This document shows positions 35,765 through 49,035 of a DNA stretch of 64,000 nt, piece by piece; position 1 is the stretch's first letter; the number at the start of each line of letters is the position of its first letter. The translations under genes were made by a program, and so were the position numbers. The DNA lies in assembly GCF_026212465.1 (NCBI RefSeq), contig NC_080048.1, positions 34,248,422 to 34,312,421 of the forward strand, in the 5' to 3' direction. The notes beneath the pieces are model-generated. The model saw only the letters and a list, made by a program, of their open reading frames with translations, searched no databases and was not told where the DNA came from. The DNA comes from Amaranthus tricolor. Lineage: Eukaryota > Streptophyta > Magnoliopsida > Caryophyllales > Amaranthaceae.

Positions 35765-36010
35765 ACTTATTGCTGCGGTTTTAAGCCTGACCGCAGCAAA
35801 TAATGCTACACTTATTGCTGCGGTTTTTCCCCCTGACCGCAGCAAATAACACCCATTATTTGCTGCGGTTTTAGCCCATGACCGCAGCAAATAATGCCCT
35901 TATTTGCTGCGGTTTTGAACCGCAGCATTTAAAGTAGGACATTTGCTGCTATCACTATTGCTGGGGACCAAAACCGCAGCAAATAATGGCAAAAAAACCG
36001 CAGCAAACGA
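35765..36010. repeat. CACTA right subterminal repeats
   Basis: Five or more TGCTGCGGTTTT / AACCGCAGCAAA palindromic pairs between the gene end and the right terminal inverted repeat. Confidence 0.9.
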
Positions 36011-36210
36011 GGTTTTTTCCACTAGTGAATGGTGATGTTGACTTTAGTGGTGTGGAGTACTCCGCTACATATCATAAATATGAGTGCCTCAACAAAATTT
36101 GGCCAAACCATTTATATTTTCCACTACTTCAACAACTACAATAAGAATTAATTTTAAAAAAAAAATTTCTATAAACGTATTTGTCTTAAATGTTTCTTTG
36201 TATTCTATTT

Positions 36211-37295
36211 AAAAAAATAACATGTTTGGGAATGAGTTTAAAAAATAGAAAAAGTCCAAGAAAAAATAAATAAAAGTAAGAGTTTAAATTCATATGATCG
36301 GATGGAGGGAATTTGAACCCATTTGTACTTTTGAAGATTTTTTTCTTTCTGATACTTGATTTATTAATAATTTAATTTATTTTTAGTTTTGTTTAATTTA
36401 GATTTTTAATGAATTTGTTCACATATAATTTTATGAATTTTAACTATAATCTATCATTTTTAGTTTAATAAGATTATAATTTATAAGCTCTTCTAATTTC
36501 ATTTATTTATTTAAGACAGCATACCTTCAGTCACTTGTATGTATGAATAACCGTATTACATTGTTATTTATATGTTATATGTGCATAGTTTTAGAATTCC
36601 AATCATGATTTACGATTTCACGATTTAAAAGCAGTCCAATGATCCGAATCATAGGTAGGATCTTTATGTTGGTAGAATTGTGTGATCTTACTTAGCTCAG
36701 GAACATGATTCTACGTTCCTATATATGTTCCAACTATTTGACACTACAAAGGTAGTTTCAATCGTAGAATTTTTTAATATAATTCAGAGTTCACTTATGT
36801 AAATATATCAATACAACTATAAAAGTCAAGTTTTTCTTGATTTGCAGTTTAAAAATGATTATAAAAATTGTTAATTTTCAAAACTTAATATTAGATGAAG
36901 TCAAATAAGTTTTTATTTACACCTTAAACTTAATAAAAACAAATATAATTGATAATTTGTTATCCAAAGCATATTAATGCGTATCTGTAGGATTACATGA
37001 TCCTACGATCTAATTCTATCAATTTCGATCACACCCCTTTAACAATCTTATGTAGAATCCCGATTCAAACAAACTTGTGTGCAAATAACTATATCTTCTG
37101 AGAATTGGATTATGTTTTGATTGAAACAAGTATTATTTTCCCAAGCTAAGTCCTAAAGTCGATTCTTACATAATTCTCTTCTTCAAATTACCATGTATTC
37201 TTAAAAACAACTAAATCTTTTAATAATATAAAGTCAAAACAGGCTCAAAGGTATTACTGCCACATATAAAGTGAGGAGTTATTACCTCTAATTTT
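36211..37295. repeat. 1.08 kb direct repeat, right copy
   Basis: Partner of 25183-26260 in the same orientation. No gene inside. Confidence 0.88.
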
Positions 37296-37299
37296 GATA

Positions 37300-37436
37300 T
37301 TATATTATATTATATTTATATATATTTTATATTTGTTGTAATATTAAGATAAAAATATATACACATAAAAGAAATAATTATTAATGAACAAAATAAAACA
37401 AACAAATATCTATTAACCTAAAATCCAAAATAAATA
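37300..37436. repeat. 137-bp direct repeat (copy at 38148-38275)
   Basis: TTATATTTATATATATTTTA through AAAATCCAAAATAAATA occurs on both sides of the block 37437-38147, as if that block had been placed inside the sequence with a long duplication of the site. Confidence 0.8.
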
Positions 37437-37453
37437 CGTTTTTTCCACTAGTG
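37437..37453. mobile_element. Orphan CACTA right terminus
   Basis: CGTTTTTTCCACTAGTG equals the right inverted repeat of the 9 kb element, but no subterminal repeats or left end are nearby. It abuts the gypsy LTR end GTAACACCC. Confidence 0.6.
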
Positions 37454-38153
<700 letters not shown>

Positions 38154-38207
38154 TTATATATATTTTATATTTGTTGTAATATTAAGATAAAAATATATAC
38201 ACGTAAA

Positions 38208-38750
38208 AGAAATAATTATTAATGAACAAAATAAAACAAACAAATATCTATTAACCTAAAATCCAAAATAAATAAGTTTTAATTTCATGTGTCATTAGAA
38301 TTTTTATATTTTTTTAATATTTAATCCAAAATCGAATATATTAATTTTTTGGGCCCTTAAAATAATAGTCGTAATAATTCGCTCATGACATAGAGCCGAC
38401 TCTGTCTGTTGTCTATACATGCATTGTTAAGAATAAAAAACTAAATAAAAAGAAAATCATGTGTTTTATAAGACAATTTTCTAATAAAATACAGTAAAAA
38501 AATTTTAGCAATCAAGATAATTTCAACAATATGTACGATATGCTAAATTTTGGATCGGCTAAGGTCCCCACATGTATCTGATACTGTACGCCCTCTGCCC
38601 TATCTATGGAGATAATTAATAAGAACTTCATCTTGTGTGGTGGATAGCTGTACTTACAATAGCAGGATATATAATAATAACGATACTCTAATCTCCTCGT
38701 CGCTAAGAGATTGCTATACTATAATGTAGGTTGAACTTTAACCATAAAGC
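38208..38750. repeat. Inverted duplication, left arm
   Basis: The reverse complement of 52915-53105 plus 56792-57150, with hAT copy 3 lying between those two parts. It includes the empty target TGTACGAT (38532-38539) and an orphan promoter box TGTGTGGTGGATA (38634-38646, minus strand). Confidence 0.85.
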
Positions 38751-39850
38751 TTAAATTTTTTGTTGCTTGATCTGATACTGTTGAACATTTAGTATATATT
38801 AAATGTTAAGTAAATATCACTAAGTAATATAAATAGTAGTAGGACAAAATGTATTAAAAAACACAAGGTCCAAAAGGAGTCCAAAAGGGATTCAAAGGAT
38901 AGAACAAAAGGCAAATTGGAAAACCGAGTCAGCAAGAAAAGCCGACTTGGCTTTAGGTACTAGAAAATGATTTTGTCCAGCATGAAAAATCGACTCGACT
39001 TTTTTGGGAATGGACCTTAAGCCGACTCGACTTTAGGCTCTAATCAGATCGTTGTGACGTTACGTTTTCTTTGAATAAAGTGCATTTAATTCCTTTTCTT
39101 GTTATTGGTTAACATTGGGTGACAACTACAATGTAGTACCATGTGTTTATTTACATTAGATTTCTAAGAAATATGCTACTGCAATTGCCTTCTATTTCAC
39201 AATTGCATTTAAATAACAAAAGAATAGTTAAACAAGAAAACCTGATCATTACTTTATTTTAACATGAATTCGACTTGACCATCGAATTGACAACGTCGCA
39301 ACATCATTCTCGACAACATAGTTTCCCAACCATTAGTCTTTCAACAAGCCAATAACCCATCAACAACGGATGTCTATCATCTATCATTCCCTCAACACAA
39401 AAGTATATAAAATATCATCACATGAAAACATAAGTGTATAAAACCTTCAATACGTTTTCATGTCTTAATTTGATTCTCCTACTACTTCTTATACATCTTC
39501 AACATTTGCATTTTTCACATCTTTGCAATACAATGACAATCTAATATTTACATTTGTATTATTGTTAACAAAAGTATTTAATATAACATCGAATTTAATA
39601 GTGTAACTTGAGGGGCCGCATGCGTAGTAAAGAAAAATATTACATTTTATAATTAAGTAAATGTGTTAGGCATGCATACTTAATTAGATGTTAGATTTAA
39701 AATAAAATATAATCATCATTATAATAGTCTTCAACTACTACAATTTAGACATCATCAGCTTCTTTGACTTTAGCGATTATAAGCTCCACATCAACATCTT
39801 CATCATCGTCTTAATCAACAATATTGAGGTTCTTCACCTATTGAAGTACC
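38751..39850. other. Intergenic, no supported gene
   Basis: AT-rich. AAAAGCCGACTTGGCTTTAGG and variants (GACTCGACTTT) recur at 38940-39040. No coding signature. Ends in the hAT target GAAGTACC (39843-39850). Confidence 0.55.
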
Positions 39851-39859
39851 TAGGCATGG

Positions 39860-40165
39860 CCACGGGGCGGGTTACCCGGAACCGAACCGGTCCCGAACCG
39901 CTTGCCGCTTGGAACCGGATCCGGAACCGGAACCGTTTGCGACAGGTTCCGAACCGCGAAACCGTGAAACCGCCGGGAAAAAAGTTGCCGGAACCGTGAA
40001 ATCGCCGGAAAAAACCGTCGTGAACCGGGTAAAAAACCCGCGGGTTGGAACCGGAACCGGTCCGGTTGAACCGGCTCAACGGTTCCGTGGAACCGGAACC
40101 GGGACCGGTCCGGTTGAACCGGCCCACCGGTTCCATGGAACCGGTTCGCCAAAATGTGACCGTTA
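39860..40165. repeat. hAT subterminal GGAACC repeats
   Basis: Dense GGAACCGG / CCGGTTCC motifs at the left end, mirrored at 43380-43530. The same arrays flank the other two copies. They generate spurious Arg/Phe/Gly-rich reading frames and are probably transposase-binding repeats. Confidence 0.85.
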
Positions 40166-40413
40166 CGTTACCGTTAGCTAGCCGTTGCCTTCTCCTCTAT
40201 ATATACTCATCACTTTCAATCATTTTCATTCACAACTCATCTCTTCTTCTACTCTCTCTACTTACTCTCTCTACTTAATTCTTTAATTACGCAATTATTC
40301 TCTTAATTACATAATTATTCTTTTAATTATTTCTTAATTTAGTTAGTTACATAATTAATTATTTATTTATTTCTTAATTCTATATTTCTATTATTACTTC
40401 AATATTATCAATC

Positions 40414-42993
40414 ATGTCTTCATTTTTGAAAAAATCCACAAAAAAAGTTACTAAAGTGGCAAAATCATTGGAAGGTTCCAGTTCCTCCAAAAGAAAGGCC
40501 ACTTCTACTCCGTCGGTATCAACAACACCTTCCATTAGTAATTATAATTATGAACATAATTATCCGGAAGGGTACGACCCAGAGTTACATAATTATGCAG
40601 AAGAAGTGGAAAGAGAAATACAAATTGATGAAGAAGAGGAACCAACGACCCCAATTGGGATACATATATCTCGACAGTCATCAACAAGATCACATGAAGA
40701 ACAAGGAGAACAACAACAACAAAGACAAGCTCGTGGTAAACGAGTCAATTTCCAAACTATCGGTTAGTTTTATAATTTTATTCTTCAAATTAATTAAACT
40801 TTAAATTATTTATTTATTTAGTTATAGTTTTATAAGTTTAAATTATTTATTTAGATGAAGACGAACCAGTAAGACAACCTTTTCCGGCAATGGCACCTCC
40901 TAGTGGTAGAGCTGTTTCACATGTGTGGTCGTATTTCACAAAAGAACCAACCGAGAATCCAGATATTTTCTTATGCACTTGTCAAATTTGTGAAAGTCAA
41001 GGAGTAAAGCCCTTAGTTTCATACAGTTTCACCAGAGGTAAATACTTTTTAAGTTTTTTATACATACATAATACATTATATATTCATACATTTTATATTC
41101 ATATTTTATAAACATTTATTTATTGTGTTTTGTGAATACGTGTTAGGTGGTGGTACGGGATATTTTAACAAACATTTGGCAAAGAAGCATGGAATCACAA
41201 AAGAAACTCATGCAGCAAGCGGGAGCGAGACCACAAGTGGAAGCCGACAGACACAATGGGACATTCCCAGCACAGGTATGCCTTTTAGATACAATCGTAA
41301 TGACATGATTGATGAATTTTCTAGGTATGTAATTTGTGATGAATTGCCTTTTAACCACGGTGAAAGTAGGGCATACGAGCGTCTCACTAGAAAAACTTTG
41401 CAACCACAATATAGAGCAATCCCTAGAAGCACTCTTAAAAGACGCACAATTAAATTATACGAATTAATGCGCTATGAATTAGTTGAAATGTTTAAATCGT
41501 TTAATGGTAGGGTTAGCATAACAACAGACATTTGGTCTGCTCCCCCACATTTAGAACCTTATATGTGTGTAACAACACACTGGATAGATCGAAATTGGAT
41601 TATTCAAAAAAGAATAATTGCTTTTGAGACAATGCCAGAAAGACATACCGGTTAAAACATAAAATATAGATTAGTAGAGATATGTAGAGAATGAAACTTA
41701 TTAGATAAAATATTTTGTTGTTCAACTGATAATGCAACCGCGAACATTAAATGTATAGAAATTTTGTTTAACGAACCTGCTTTTAGTTTAATCCTTGGGG
41801 GTAGCTTATTACACATACGTTGTTGTGCGCATATAATTAACTTATCTTGTCAAGCAGGCATAAAACAATTAAGTGATTTATTAGAACCAATTAGGGATAT
41901 AGTGAAATGGGTTAGGATCGGAAAGATAAAAAGACGATATAAACAATTATGTGACCAATACCAACTTAAAAAAGTGTATTGGTCATTAGATACTTCTACA
42001 CGTTGGGGCTCAACCAACGATTTATTAAGAAAGGCGATTGCTTATCGCCCAGTAATAACACAACTATATAGTGAGTGTACAGATAGTTTCATAGCTGATG
42101 ACACTTGGTAATTAGCTATAGGTGTACATAACATATTAGAAGCGTATGACCACGCGACTAAGATTTTTTCTTATGTTTATGAACCGAACGTTCACTTAGT
42201 AATAAGTGAATGTATTACTATTTTTTATCATCTCCTTAAATATACACATGAAGATACTAACCCAAAATTGAGGCTGATTCTTGCAGATATGATGGAAAAA
42301 TGGCAAGCATATTTTACCGATTTTCCTTATATTTATGGAATCGCAACCATTTTGGACCCACGTTTTAAAACTGAGGTCCTTACTAAAGTAATAGGATTTT
42401 ATTACCAATCGTTAGATCGCCCGTCTACTGATGTACATAATTATGTAGGAACATGTAAAAAATATTTAGCAGAACTCTATGATTTTTACGCTAGTGTATA
42501 TAACCCGAAACGCGATATGTCTAGGCGTGCTAGCGTTTCGGCACGTCCCTCTTACTATAATTCAGTAATAGCTAACATAATGACTCAAGATGATAGTTTT
42601 GTAGGATCATCTTCTTCTTCCTCGACCTCATATTTAGAACTAGATAGTTATCTTAAACACCACTTTGAAATAGACCAAATTATCTATAATATTTTGGAGT
42701 GGTGGAAAGAAAAATCTGTTAAATTTCCCATTTTATCGAGAATTGCAAAGGATATCCTTGCAATTCCCGCGTCAACAATTGCGTTGGAGTCTGCTTTTAG
42801 TGCAGGTAGAAGAGTTTTGGACGAAAAGCGATCTCGTCTTGCTCCACATAGTATTCAAATATGTGTTTGCAAGAAAGATTGGGATCAAGCGGAGATTCGA
42901 ACACAAGGACTAAGGAATGATGATGATCAAGACGACGATGATGATGGATACATCTGCATCATCGTCAGGAGGAGAGTCAGCGGAAGCATCTAA
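40414..42993 (+). pseudogene. hAT transposase (BED-finger, RICESLEEPER-like), copy 1
   Basis: Exons 40414-40762, 40855-41037 and 41147 to about 42993, with clean GT-AG junctions. The N-terminus is Ser/Lys-rich, then acidic. A BED zinc finger spans exons 2-3 (CTCQIC ... HLAKKH). The catalytic core includes TTDIWSAP and STDNATAN. The C-terminal dimerisation domain has ILEWWKEKSVKFPILSRIA and ESAFSAGRRVLDEKRS. In-frame stops occur at 41653-41655 (GAA to TAA), 41692-41694 (TGG to TGA) and 42109-42111 (TAA where copy 2 has GAA). A small deletion near 42943 shifts the acidic tail into a different frame. It cannot make a full transposase. Confidence 0.9.
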
Positions 42994-43092
42994 TCAACCA
43001 CATGATGATGACGAAGACGAATAGGATCAATCCGACAAGCGACAACGATATAAATCAACATTCAACAACTATAAATAAAAGGTATGACAAAG

Positions 43093-43183
43093 AACTACGT
43101 GGGCTTTGATTCCTTCGGGATACGTAGGCAGCTTAGTATTCATTTGGGTACTAGGTTCAAGTCCATTTTCTCCCTCTTTTTTT
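43093..43183 (+). ncRNA. Conserved hairpin, B-box and T-run in hAT 3' region (copy 1)
   Basis: CTACGT (43095-43100) pairs with ACGTAG (43122-43127), and ATTCC with GGGAT inside. Then comes GGTTCAAGTCC (43154-43164), a perfect match to the Pol III B-box GGTTCRANYCC, and seven T's (43177-43183), a Pol III terminator form. It lies between the transposase stop and the right end and is kept in all three copies. Transcription is inference; the flanks of the B-box do not fold into a proper tRNA T-arm. Confidence 0.4.
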
Positions 43184-43599
43184 ATTAATCATCTTTATCG
43201 ACATTATCATTGATTCGTTTCTTATTAATTTATTTTTTTCCATTCTTTTTAGTAAATATTTCAATAACGATGACAACTTGACATGCAATGAATTTCGCTA
43301 ATAATCAAGTAATCATCAAAGGTACGTCCGCGATATTATAGTATTTTTTTATTATATAAATATTTAAAGAAAAAATAAAAATGGAACCGATGGTCCGACC
43401 CGCCCGTCCCGTGAGTTGGAACCGCCGGAACCACCTCATGAACCGCCAAGGAACCATTTGGAACCGCCCAGAACCGGAACCGTTCACGACAGGTTCCAAA
43501 TGGAACCGGACCAACCCGGACCGTGGCCATGCCTAGAAGTACCCTTGGTGAATCTTAAGAGTGATTCATTGGATACATCTTCATCCTAAAGGCACTTTT

Positions 43600-44700
43600 C
43601 ATTGAATGCTTTTGTGTTGCAATGTTGAATTTGTTTGGTTATACCTTGCATATTGCTTTCCATTGTACTATGTTTTTTCAAGTGCTCGGATAAAAGAGGT
43701 AGTATACTTGAGATGCTTGACTTGCTAGCACAAATGGGTCATACTTCCGATACGACTGATCATGATGTATATCAACAAGTTTGTAACGTTTGTGAACATT
43801 TTTTGTGCCCATATCCAATGTTTGTGGATCATATCAATGACATTTGAACAATGTAACTCTTTGATAGGTATTTCCGGATATTCAACCTCTATAATCTCCT
43901 AGTGTGCTCCATCATGACATTATCGAATAAGTAGGAAAGTCATTGGTTATTCACACTAGTCCGCTCAGAGCTAAAAGTTTCCTCTCTTAAAGACGTCAAA
44001 TGTTTGAATCCCAACGTCCGATAAAAAGTTAAGCTTTATAATCAATGGCTGAAGACACAACTCGATGTTGTGCTTAACCACTTAGGATTTCTAAGGCATG
44101 AAACAATTACGGTTAGTAACATCTATGGCTTCCTCATGCACATCCAAGGTGGGAGGTTGTATGGGGTAACAATAATAGGCAACGATGAATATTGTTGACT
44201 TGAATTTCCAAAGGGTTTGAAACCTTCTAGATGTATCACAACTATGACAATGATTGACATTCATATTGATTCCCCAATACATAATGCAACCGTTAGGACA
44301 ACAATCAATCATCTCCACCGAGAATCAGAGAGCAACCATTTGTTTCTTTGTGTCATATAAGTTGTTTGTCATTGTATTCTTTTCAAGAAAAAGTTCTTTT
44401 TTCAATGAACATATCTCATTGTATAATCTCTTGGGCACATGAAAGTTTTCTTTTGAGGTTTCTCATTCGACCTATATATCATAGACATCTTGGTGTGATT
44501 CTTGCAACTAGGATACAACGATCTGTTACCAAAATTAAGCATCTCAAAAAACTATCTTTTGATCGAGGGTTTGGATCTTCATCTGCATGTACCGCCGAAT
44601 GTTCATCATCTACAGGTACTTTATTATATAATGTTGGGAGAAAGTGCTGGCGTCGTACACCATTTGTGAGTATGAATCTGTAATAATGTTTTCTGGTACC
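43600..44700 (-). pseudogene. Decayed CACTA TNP2 transposase fragment
   Basis: On the minus strand at 44091-44318, CCPNGCIMYW ... CHSCDTSRRF matches the TNP2 segment CPNDCVLY ... CPRCGLSRYK of the intact element, including the paired cysteines. Surrounding minus-strand frames are short and broken by many stops. It belongs to a different, older CACTA lineage; ends not found. Confidence 0.55.
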
Positions 44701-45091
44701 TACTCATTAGACATACCCTAGAACTTGTCCCAACCGCCACGTTATAATGATAGTTTTAGTCATAATAATTCTCAACAAAACTTTTTCTTAATACGTGTTC
44801 TCTAACTTCATCTGATTTCTTAAATGATCGACTTAGTTTAAAATATATTAGTGTGCACTCTTTCTTGATCTTCCAATCCATTTATAAGTCCACACTTCGC
44901 TCTCTAACTTAGGTTGATGCATAATTATTTTAGTGCGCACTAAGTTCATGCAAGATTAACTCTTATGGGTAAAGACCATACACAATGGCAGATTTACATG
45001 GTAACAATGGGTAGCATACGCTACCCATGTTTTTTTTTCTTAAAAAAAACTGATTTTCCTTTTTTTGATATCTTATACTTTTTGTGTTTCA
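44701..45091. other. Intergenic, no gene seen
   Basis: AT-rich spacer before hAT copy 2, ending in the degraded target GTTTCA. Confidence 0.6.
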
Positions 45092-45652
45092 TAGTGATGG
45101 CCACGGGGCGGGTTACCCGGAACCGTACCGGTCCCGAACCGCTTGGAACCGGATCCGGAACCGAAACCGGAACCGTTTGCGCCAGGTTCCGAACCGCCCC
45201 GAACCGCGGAACCGTGAAACCGCCGGAAAAAAACTGCATGAACCGGACCTAAGAACCGCGGTTTGGAACCGGAACCGGTCCAACGGTTCCATGGAACCAG
45301 AACCGGAACTGGGACCGGTCCGGTCGAACCGGTCCAACGGAACCGGAACCGGGACCGGTCCGGGTGAACCAGCCCACTGGTTCCATGGAACCGGAACCGT
45401 GAAAAACTAGCCGTTTCTAGCCGTTGTAATTTTTTCTATAAATACCCACCACTTTCAATCATTTTCATTCACAACTCATCTCTTATCCTACTCTCTCTAC
45501 TTACCCTCTCTACTTAATTCTTTAATTACGTAATTACTCTCTTAATTACATAATTAGTCTTTTAATTATTTTTTAATTTAGTTTATTAAATAATTAGTCT
45601 ATTAATTAATTATTTATTTCTTAATTCTATTATTATTACAATATTTTCAATC

Positions 45653-48270
45653 ATGTCTTCATTTTTGAAAAAAGCCTCAAAAAAAGTTACTAAAGTGGCA
45701 AAATTATTGAGAGGTTCCAGCTCCTCCAAAAGAAAGGCCACTTCTATTCCGTCGGTATCAACAACACCTTCGATTAGTAATTATAATTATGAACCAAATT
45801 ATCTAGAAGGGTACGACCCAAAATTACATAATTATGCAGAATAAGTAGAAAGAGAAATACAAATTGATGAAGAAGAAGAACAAGAAGAGGAACCAACGAC
45901 CCCTATTGGGATACATGCAATGTATCTCGACAATCATCAACAAGATCACATGAAGAACAACTACAAGAACAATAACAAAGACAAGCTCGTGGTAAACGAG
46001 TCAATTTCCAAACTATCGGTTAGTTTTATAATTTTATTCTTCAAATTAATTAAATTTTAAATTATTTATTTATTTAATTATAGTTTTATAATTTTAAATT
46101 ATTTATTTAGATGAAGATGAACCAGTAAGACAACCTTTTCCGGCAATGCCACCTCCTGATGGTAGAGCTGTTTCACATGTGTGGTCGTATTTTACAAAAG
46201 AACCAACCGACAATCCAGATGTTTTCTTATGCACTTGTCAAATTTGTGAAAGTCAAGGAGTAAAGCCCTTAGTTGCATACAGTTTCACCAGAGGTAAATA
46301 CTTTTTATGTTTTTTATACATACATTATATATTCATATTTTATAAAAATTTATTTATTGTGTTTTGTGAATACGTGTTAGGTGGTGGTACGGGATCTTTT
46401 AACAAACATTTGGCAAAGAAGCATGGAATCACAAAAGAAACTCATGCACCAAGCGGCAGCGGGATCACAAGTGGAAGCCGACAGTGAGACATTCCCAGCA
46501 CAGGTATGCCTTTTAAATATAATCGTAATGATATGATTGATGAATTTTCTAAATATGTAATTTTTGATGAATTGCCTTTTAACCACGGTGAAAGTAGAGC
46601 ACACAAGCGTTTCACTAGAAAAACTTTGCAACCTCAATATAGAGCAATCCCTAGAAGCACTCTTAAAAGACGCACAATTAAGTTATATGAATCAATGCGC
46701 TATGAATTAGTTGAAATGTTTAAATCTTTTAATGGTAGGGTTAGCATAACAACAGACATTTGGTCTGCTCCCCCACATTTGGAATCTTATATGTGTGTAA
46801 CAACACATTGGATAGATCAAAATTGAATTATTCAAAAAAGAATAATTGCTTTTGAGACAATGCCAGAAAGACATACCGGTGAAAACATAAAATATAGATT
46901 AGTAGAGATATGTAGAGAATGGAACTTATAGATAAGATATTTTGTTGTTCTACTGATAATGCAACCGCTAACATTAAATGTATAGAAATTTTGTTTAACG
47001 AACCTGCATTTAGTTTTATCCTTGGGGGTAGCTTATTACACATACGTTGTTGTTCGCATATAGTTAACTTATCTTGCCAAGAAGGTATAAAACAATTAAG
47101 CGATTTATTAGATCCAATTAGAGATATAGTGAATTGGCTTAGGATTGGAAAGATAAAGAGACGATATAAACAATTATGTGACCAATATCAACTAAAAAAA
47201 GTGTATTGGTCATTAGATACTCCTACACATTGGGGCTCAACCAACGATTTATTAAGAAAGACGATTGCTTATCGTCCAGTTATAATACAACTGTATAGTG
47301 AGTGTACAGATAGCTATATAGCTGATGACACTTGGGAATTAGCTATAGGTGTACATAAAATATTAGAAGCGTATGACCACGCAACTAAGGTTTTTTTATA
47401 TGTTTATGAACCGAACGTTCACTTAGTAATAAGTGAGTGTATTACTATTTTTTATCATCTCCTTAAACATACGCAAGATGATAATAACCCATATTTGAAG
47501 CCGATTCTTGCAGATATGATGGAAAAATAGAAGGCATATTTTTCTGATTTTTCTTATATTTATGGAATTGCAACTATTTTAGACCCATGTTTTAAAACTG
47601 AAGTCCTTACTAAAGTAATAGGATTTTACTACCAATCGTTAGATCGCCCGCCTACTGATGTACATAATTATGTTGGAACATGTAAAAAATATTTAGCAGA
47701 ACTCTATCATTATTACGCTAGTGTATATAACCCAAAACGCGATACGTCTAGGCGTGCTAGCGTTCGGCACGTCCCTCTTATTATAATTCGGTAATAGCTA
47801 ATATAATGAGTCAAGATGATAGTTTTGTAGGATCATCTTCTTCTTCTCCCTTCACCTCATATTTAGAATTAGATAGTTATCATAAACACTACTTTGAAAT
47901 TGTCCAAGGTAGCTATAATATTTTAGAGTGGTGGAAAGAAAAATCTGTAAAATTTTCCATTTTATCGAGAATTGCAAAGGATATCTTTGCAATTCCTGCG
48001 TCAACAATTGCGTCGGAGTCTGCTTTTAGTGCAGGTAGAAGAGTTTTGGACGAAAAGAGATCTCTTCTTGCTCCACATAGTATTCAAATATGTGTTTGCA
48101 AGAAAGATTGGGATCAAGCGGAGATTCGAACACAAGGACTAAGGAACGATGATGATCAAGACGACGATGATGATCCATGAATGACGATGATGGATACATC
48201 TGCATCATCGTCAGGAGGAGAGTCAGCGGAAGCATCTAACCAACCAGATGATGATGACGAAGACGAATAG
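45653..48270 (+). pseudogene. hAT transposase, copy 2
   Basis: Same three-exon structure (about 45653-46018, 46111-46293, 46381 onward). Lesions: TAA at 45842-45844, inserted bases in the Glu-rich and HISRQ regions, TGA at 46824-46826, a one-base deletion near 46928, TAG at 47528-47530, and a one-base deletion near 47763. It keeps GAA (47335-47337) where copies 1 and 3 have TAA, so it shows the ancestral codon. The dimerisation motif (ESAFSAGRRVLDEKRS) is still readable. Confidence 0.88.
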
Positions 48271-48332
48271 GATCAATCGGACAACGATAAATCAATATTC
48301 AACAACTATTATTAAAAGGTATGACAAAGAAC

Positions 48333-48420
48333 TACGTGGGCTTTGATTCCATCGGGATACGTAGGCAGCTTAGTATTCCTTTGGGTACTAGGTTCAAGTC
48401 CATTTTCTCCCTCTTTTTTT
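48333..48420 (+). ncRNA. Conserved hairpin, B-box and T-run in hAT 3' region (copy 2)
   Basis: CTACGT...ACGTAG hairpin with one loop change (ATTCC-ATC-GGGAT), so the stem is kept. GGTTCAAGTCC at 48391-48401 is followed by a run of seven T's. The block is intact although the transposase of this copy is heavily damaged. Confidence 0.38.
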
Positions 48421-48788
48421 ATTAATCATCTTCATCGACATTATCATTGATTCGTTTCTTATTAATTTATTTTTTTCATTCTTTTTAGTAAATATTTTAA
48501 TAACGATGACAACTTGACAAGCAATGAATTTCGCTAATAATCAAGTAATCATCAAAGGTACGTCCGCAATATTATAGTATTTTTTTATTATATAAATATT
48601 TAAAGAAAAAATAAAAATGGAACCGATGGTCCGACCCGCCCGTCCCGTGAGTTGGAACCGCCGGAACCGCCTCATGAACCGCCAAGGAACCGTTTGGAAC
48701 CGCCCGGAACCAGAACCGGAACCGGGTGGAACCGGAACCGGATGGAACCGGAACGGAACCGGCCCAACCCGGACCGTGGCCATGCCTA

Positions 48789-49035
48789 GTTTCACTATAT
48801 TTGTTAAATTTGACTTTACGCAATCCAATATGTTATTTGATCATTTAAATATTGAAATATGCACATCTAAAAATTATAAAAAGTTAATTTTATGAAAGTA
48901 TGCGATTATATGATTCAAACAAGATCTCACATCAATATATTTTTACATACATATAAGCCGTAATATATAAAATAAGCTTGAACAAATAGTGTCAATAATC
49001 GTAATGCAGCAAATAGTTCAGAGCGGAGGAAGTAT
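48789..49035. mobile_element. MITE remnant interrupted by hAT copy 2
   Basis: Right part of a Stowaway-like element ending GAGCGGAGGAAGTA, with AT-rich interior similar to 51021-51277. Its left part was not found beyond the hAT element. Confidence 0.4.

Larger units (their letters stand above)
39851..43535 (+). mobile_element. hAT transposon copy 1, 3,685 bp
   Basis: Inverted ends TAGGCATGGCCACGG and CCGTGGCCATGCCTA, with a perfect 8-bp target duplication GAAGTACC (39843-39850, 43536-43543), the hAT hallmark. It carries a three-exon BED-finger transposase with nonsense codons. Full-length but defective. Confidence 0.95.
45092..48788 (+). mobile_element. hAT transposon copy 2 (oldest, most decayed)
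   Basis: The left end TAGTGATGGCCACGG is a mutated form of TAGGCATGGCCACGG; the right end is intact. Flanks share GTTTCA (45086-45091 and 48789-48794; right side GTTTCACT), an eroded 8-bp duplication. It has the same internal order as copies 1 and 3. Confidence 0.9.

Noticed and set aside
39834..40278. Arg/Phe/Gly/Pro-rich frames at hAT ends (also 45021-45410, 48541-48895, 53030-53374, 56510-56917)
   Set aside because: They are produced by GGAACC subterminal repeats and are open on both strands.
42106..42114. TGG/GTAATT-like donor at the shared hAT stop
   Set aside because: Copy 2 reads straight through with GAA at this place and the protein continues in frame on both sides, so it is a nonsense change.
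43140..43185. A tRNA gene around the B-box of the hAT elements
   Set aside because: Only two base pairs of a T-arm form, and no acceptor or anticodon arm could be drawn; kept only as a Pol III-like element.
43635..43847. 70-codon plus-strand frame with several cysteines
   Set aside because: It lies opposite a decayed CACTA transposase region and has no homologous motif.
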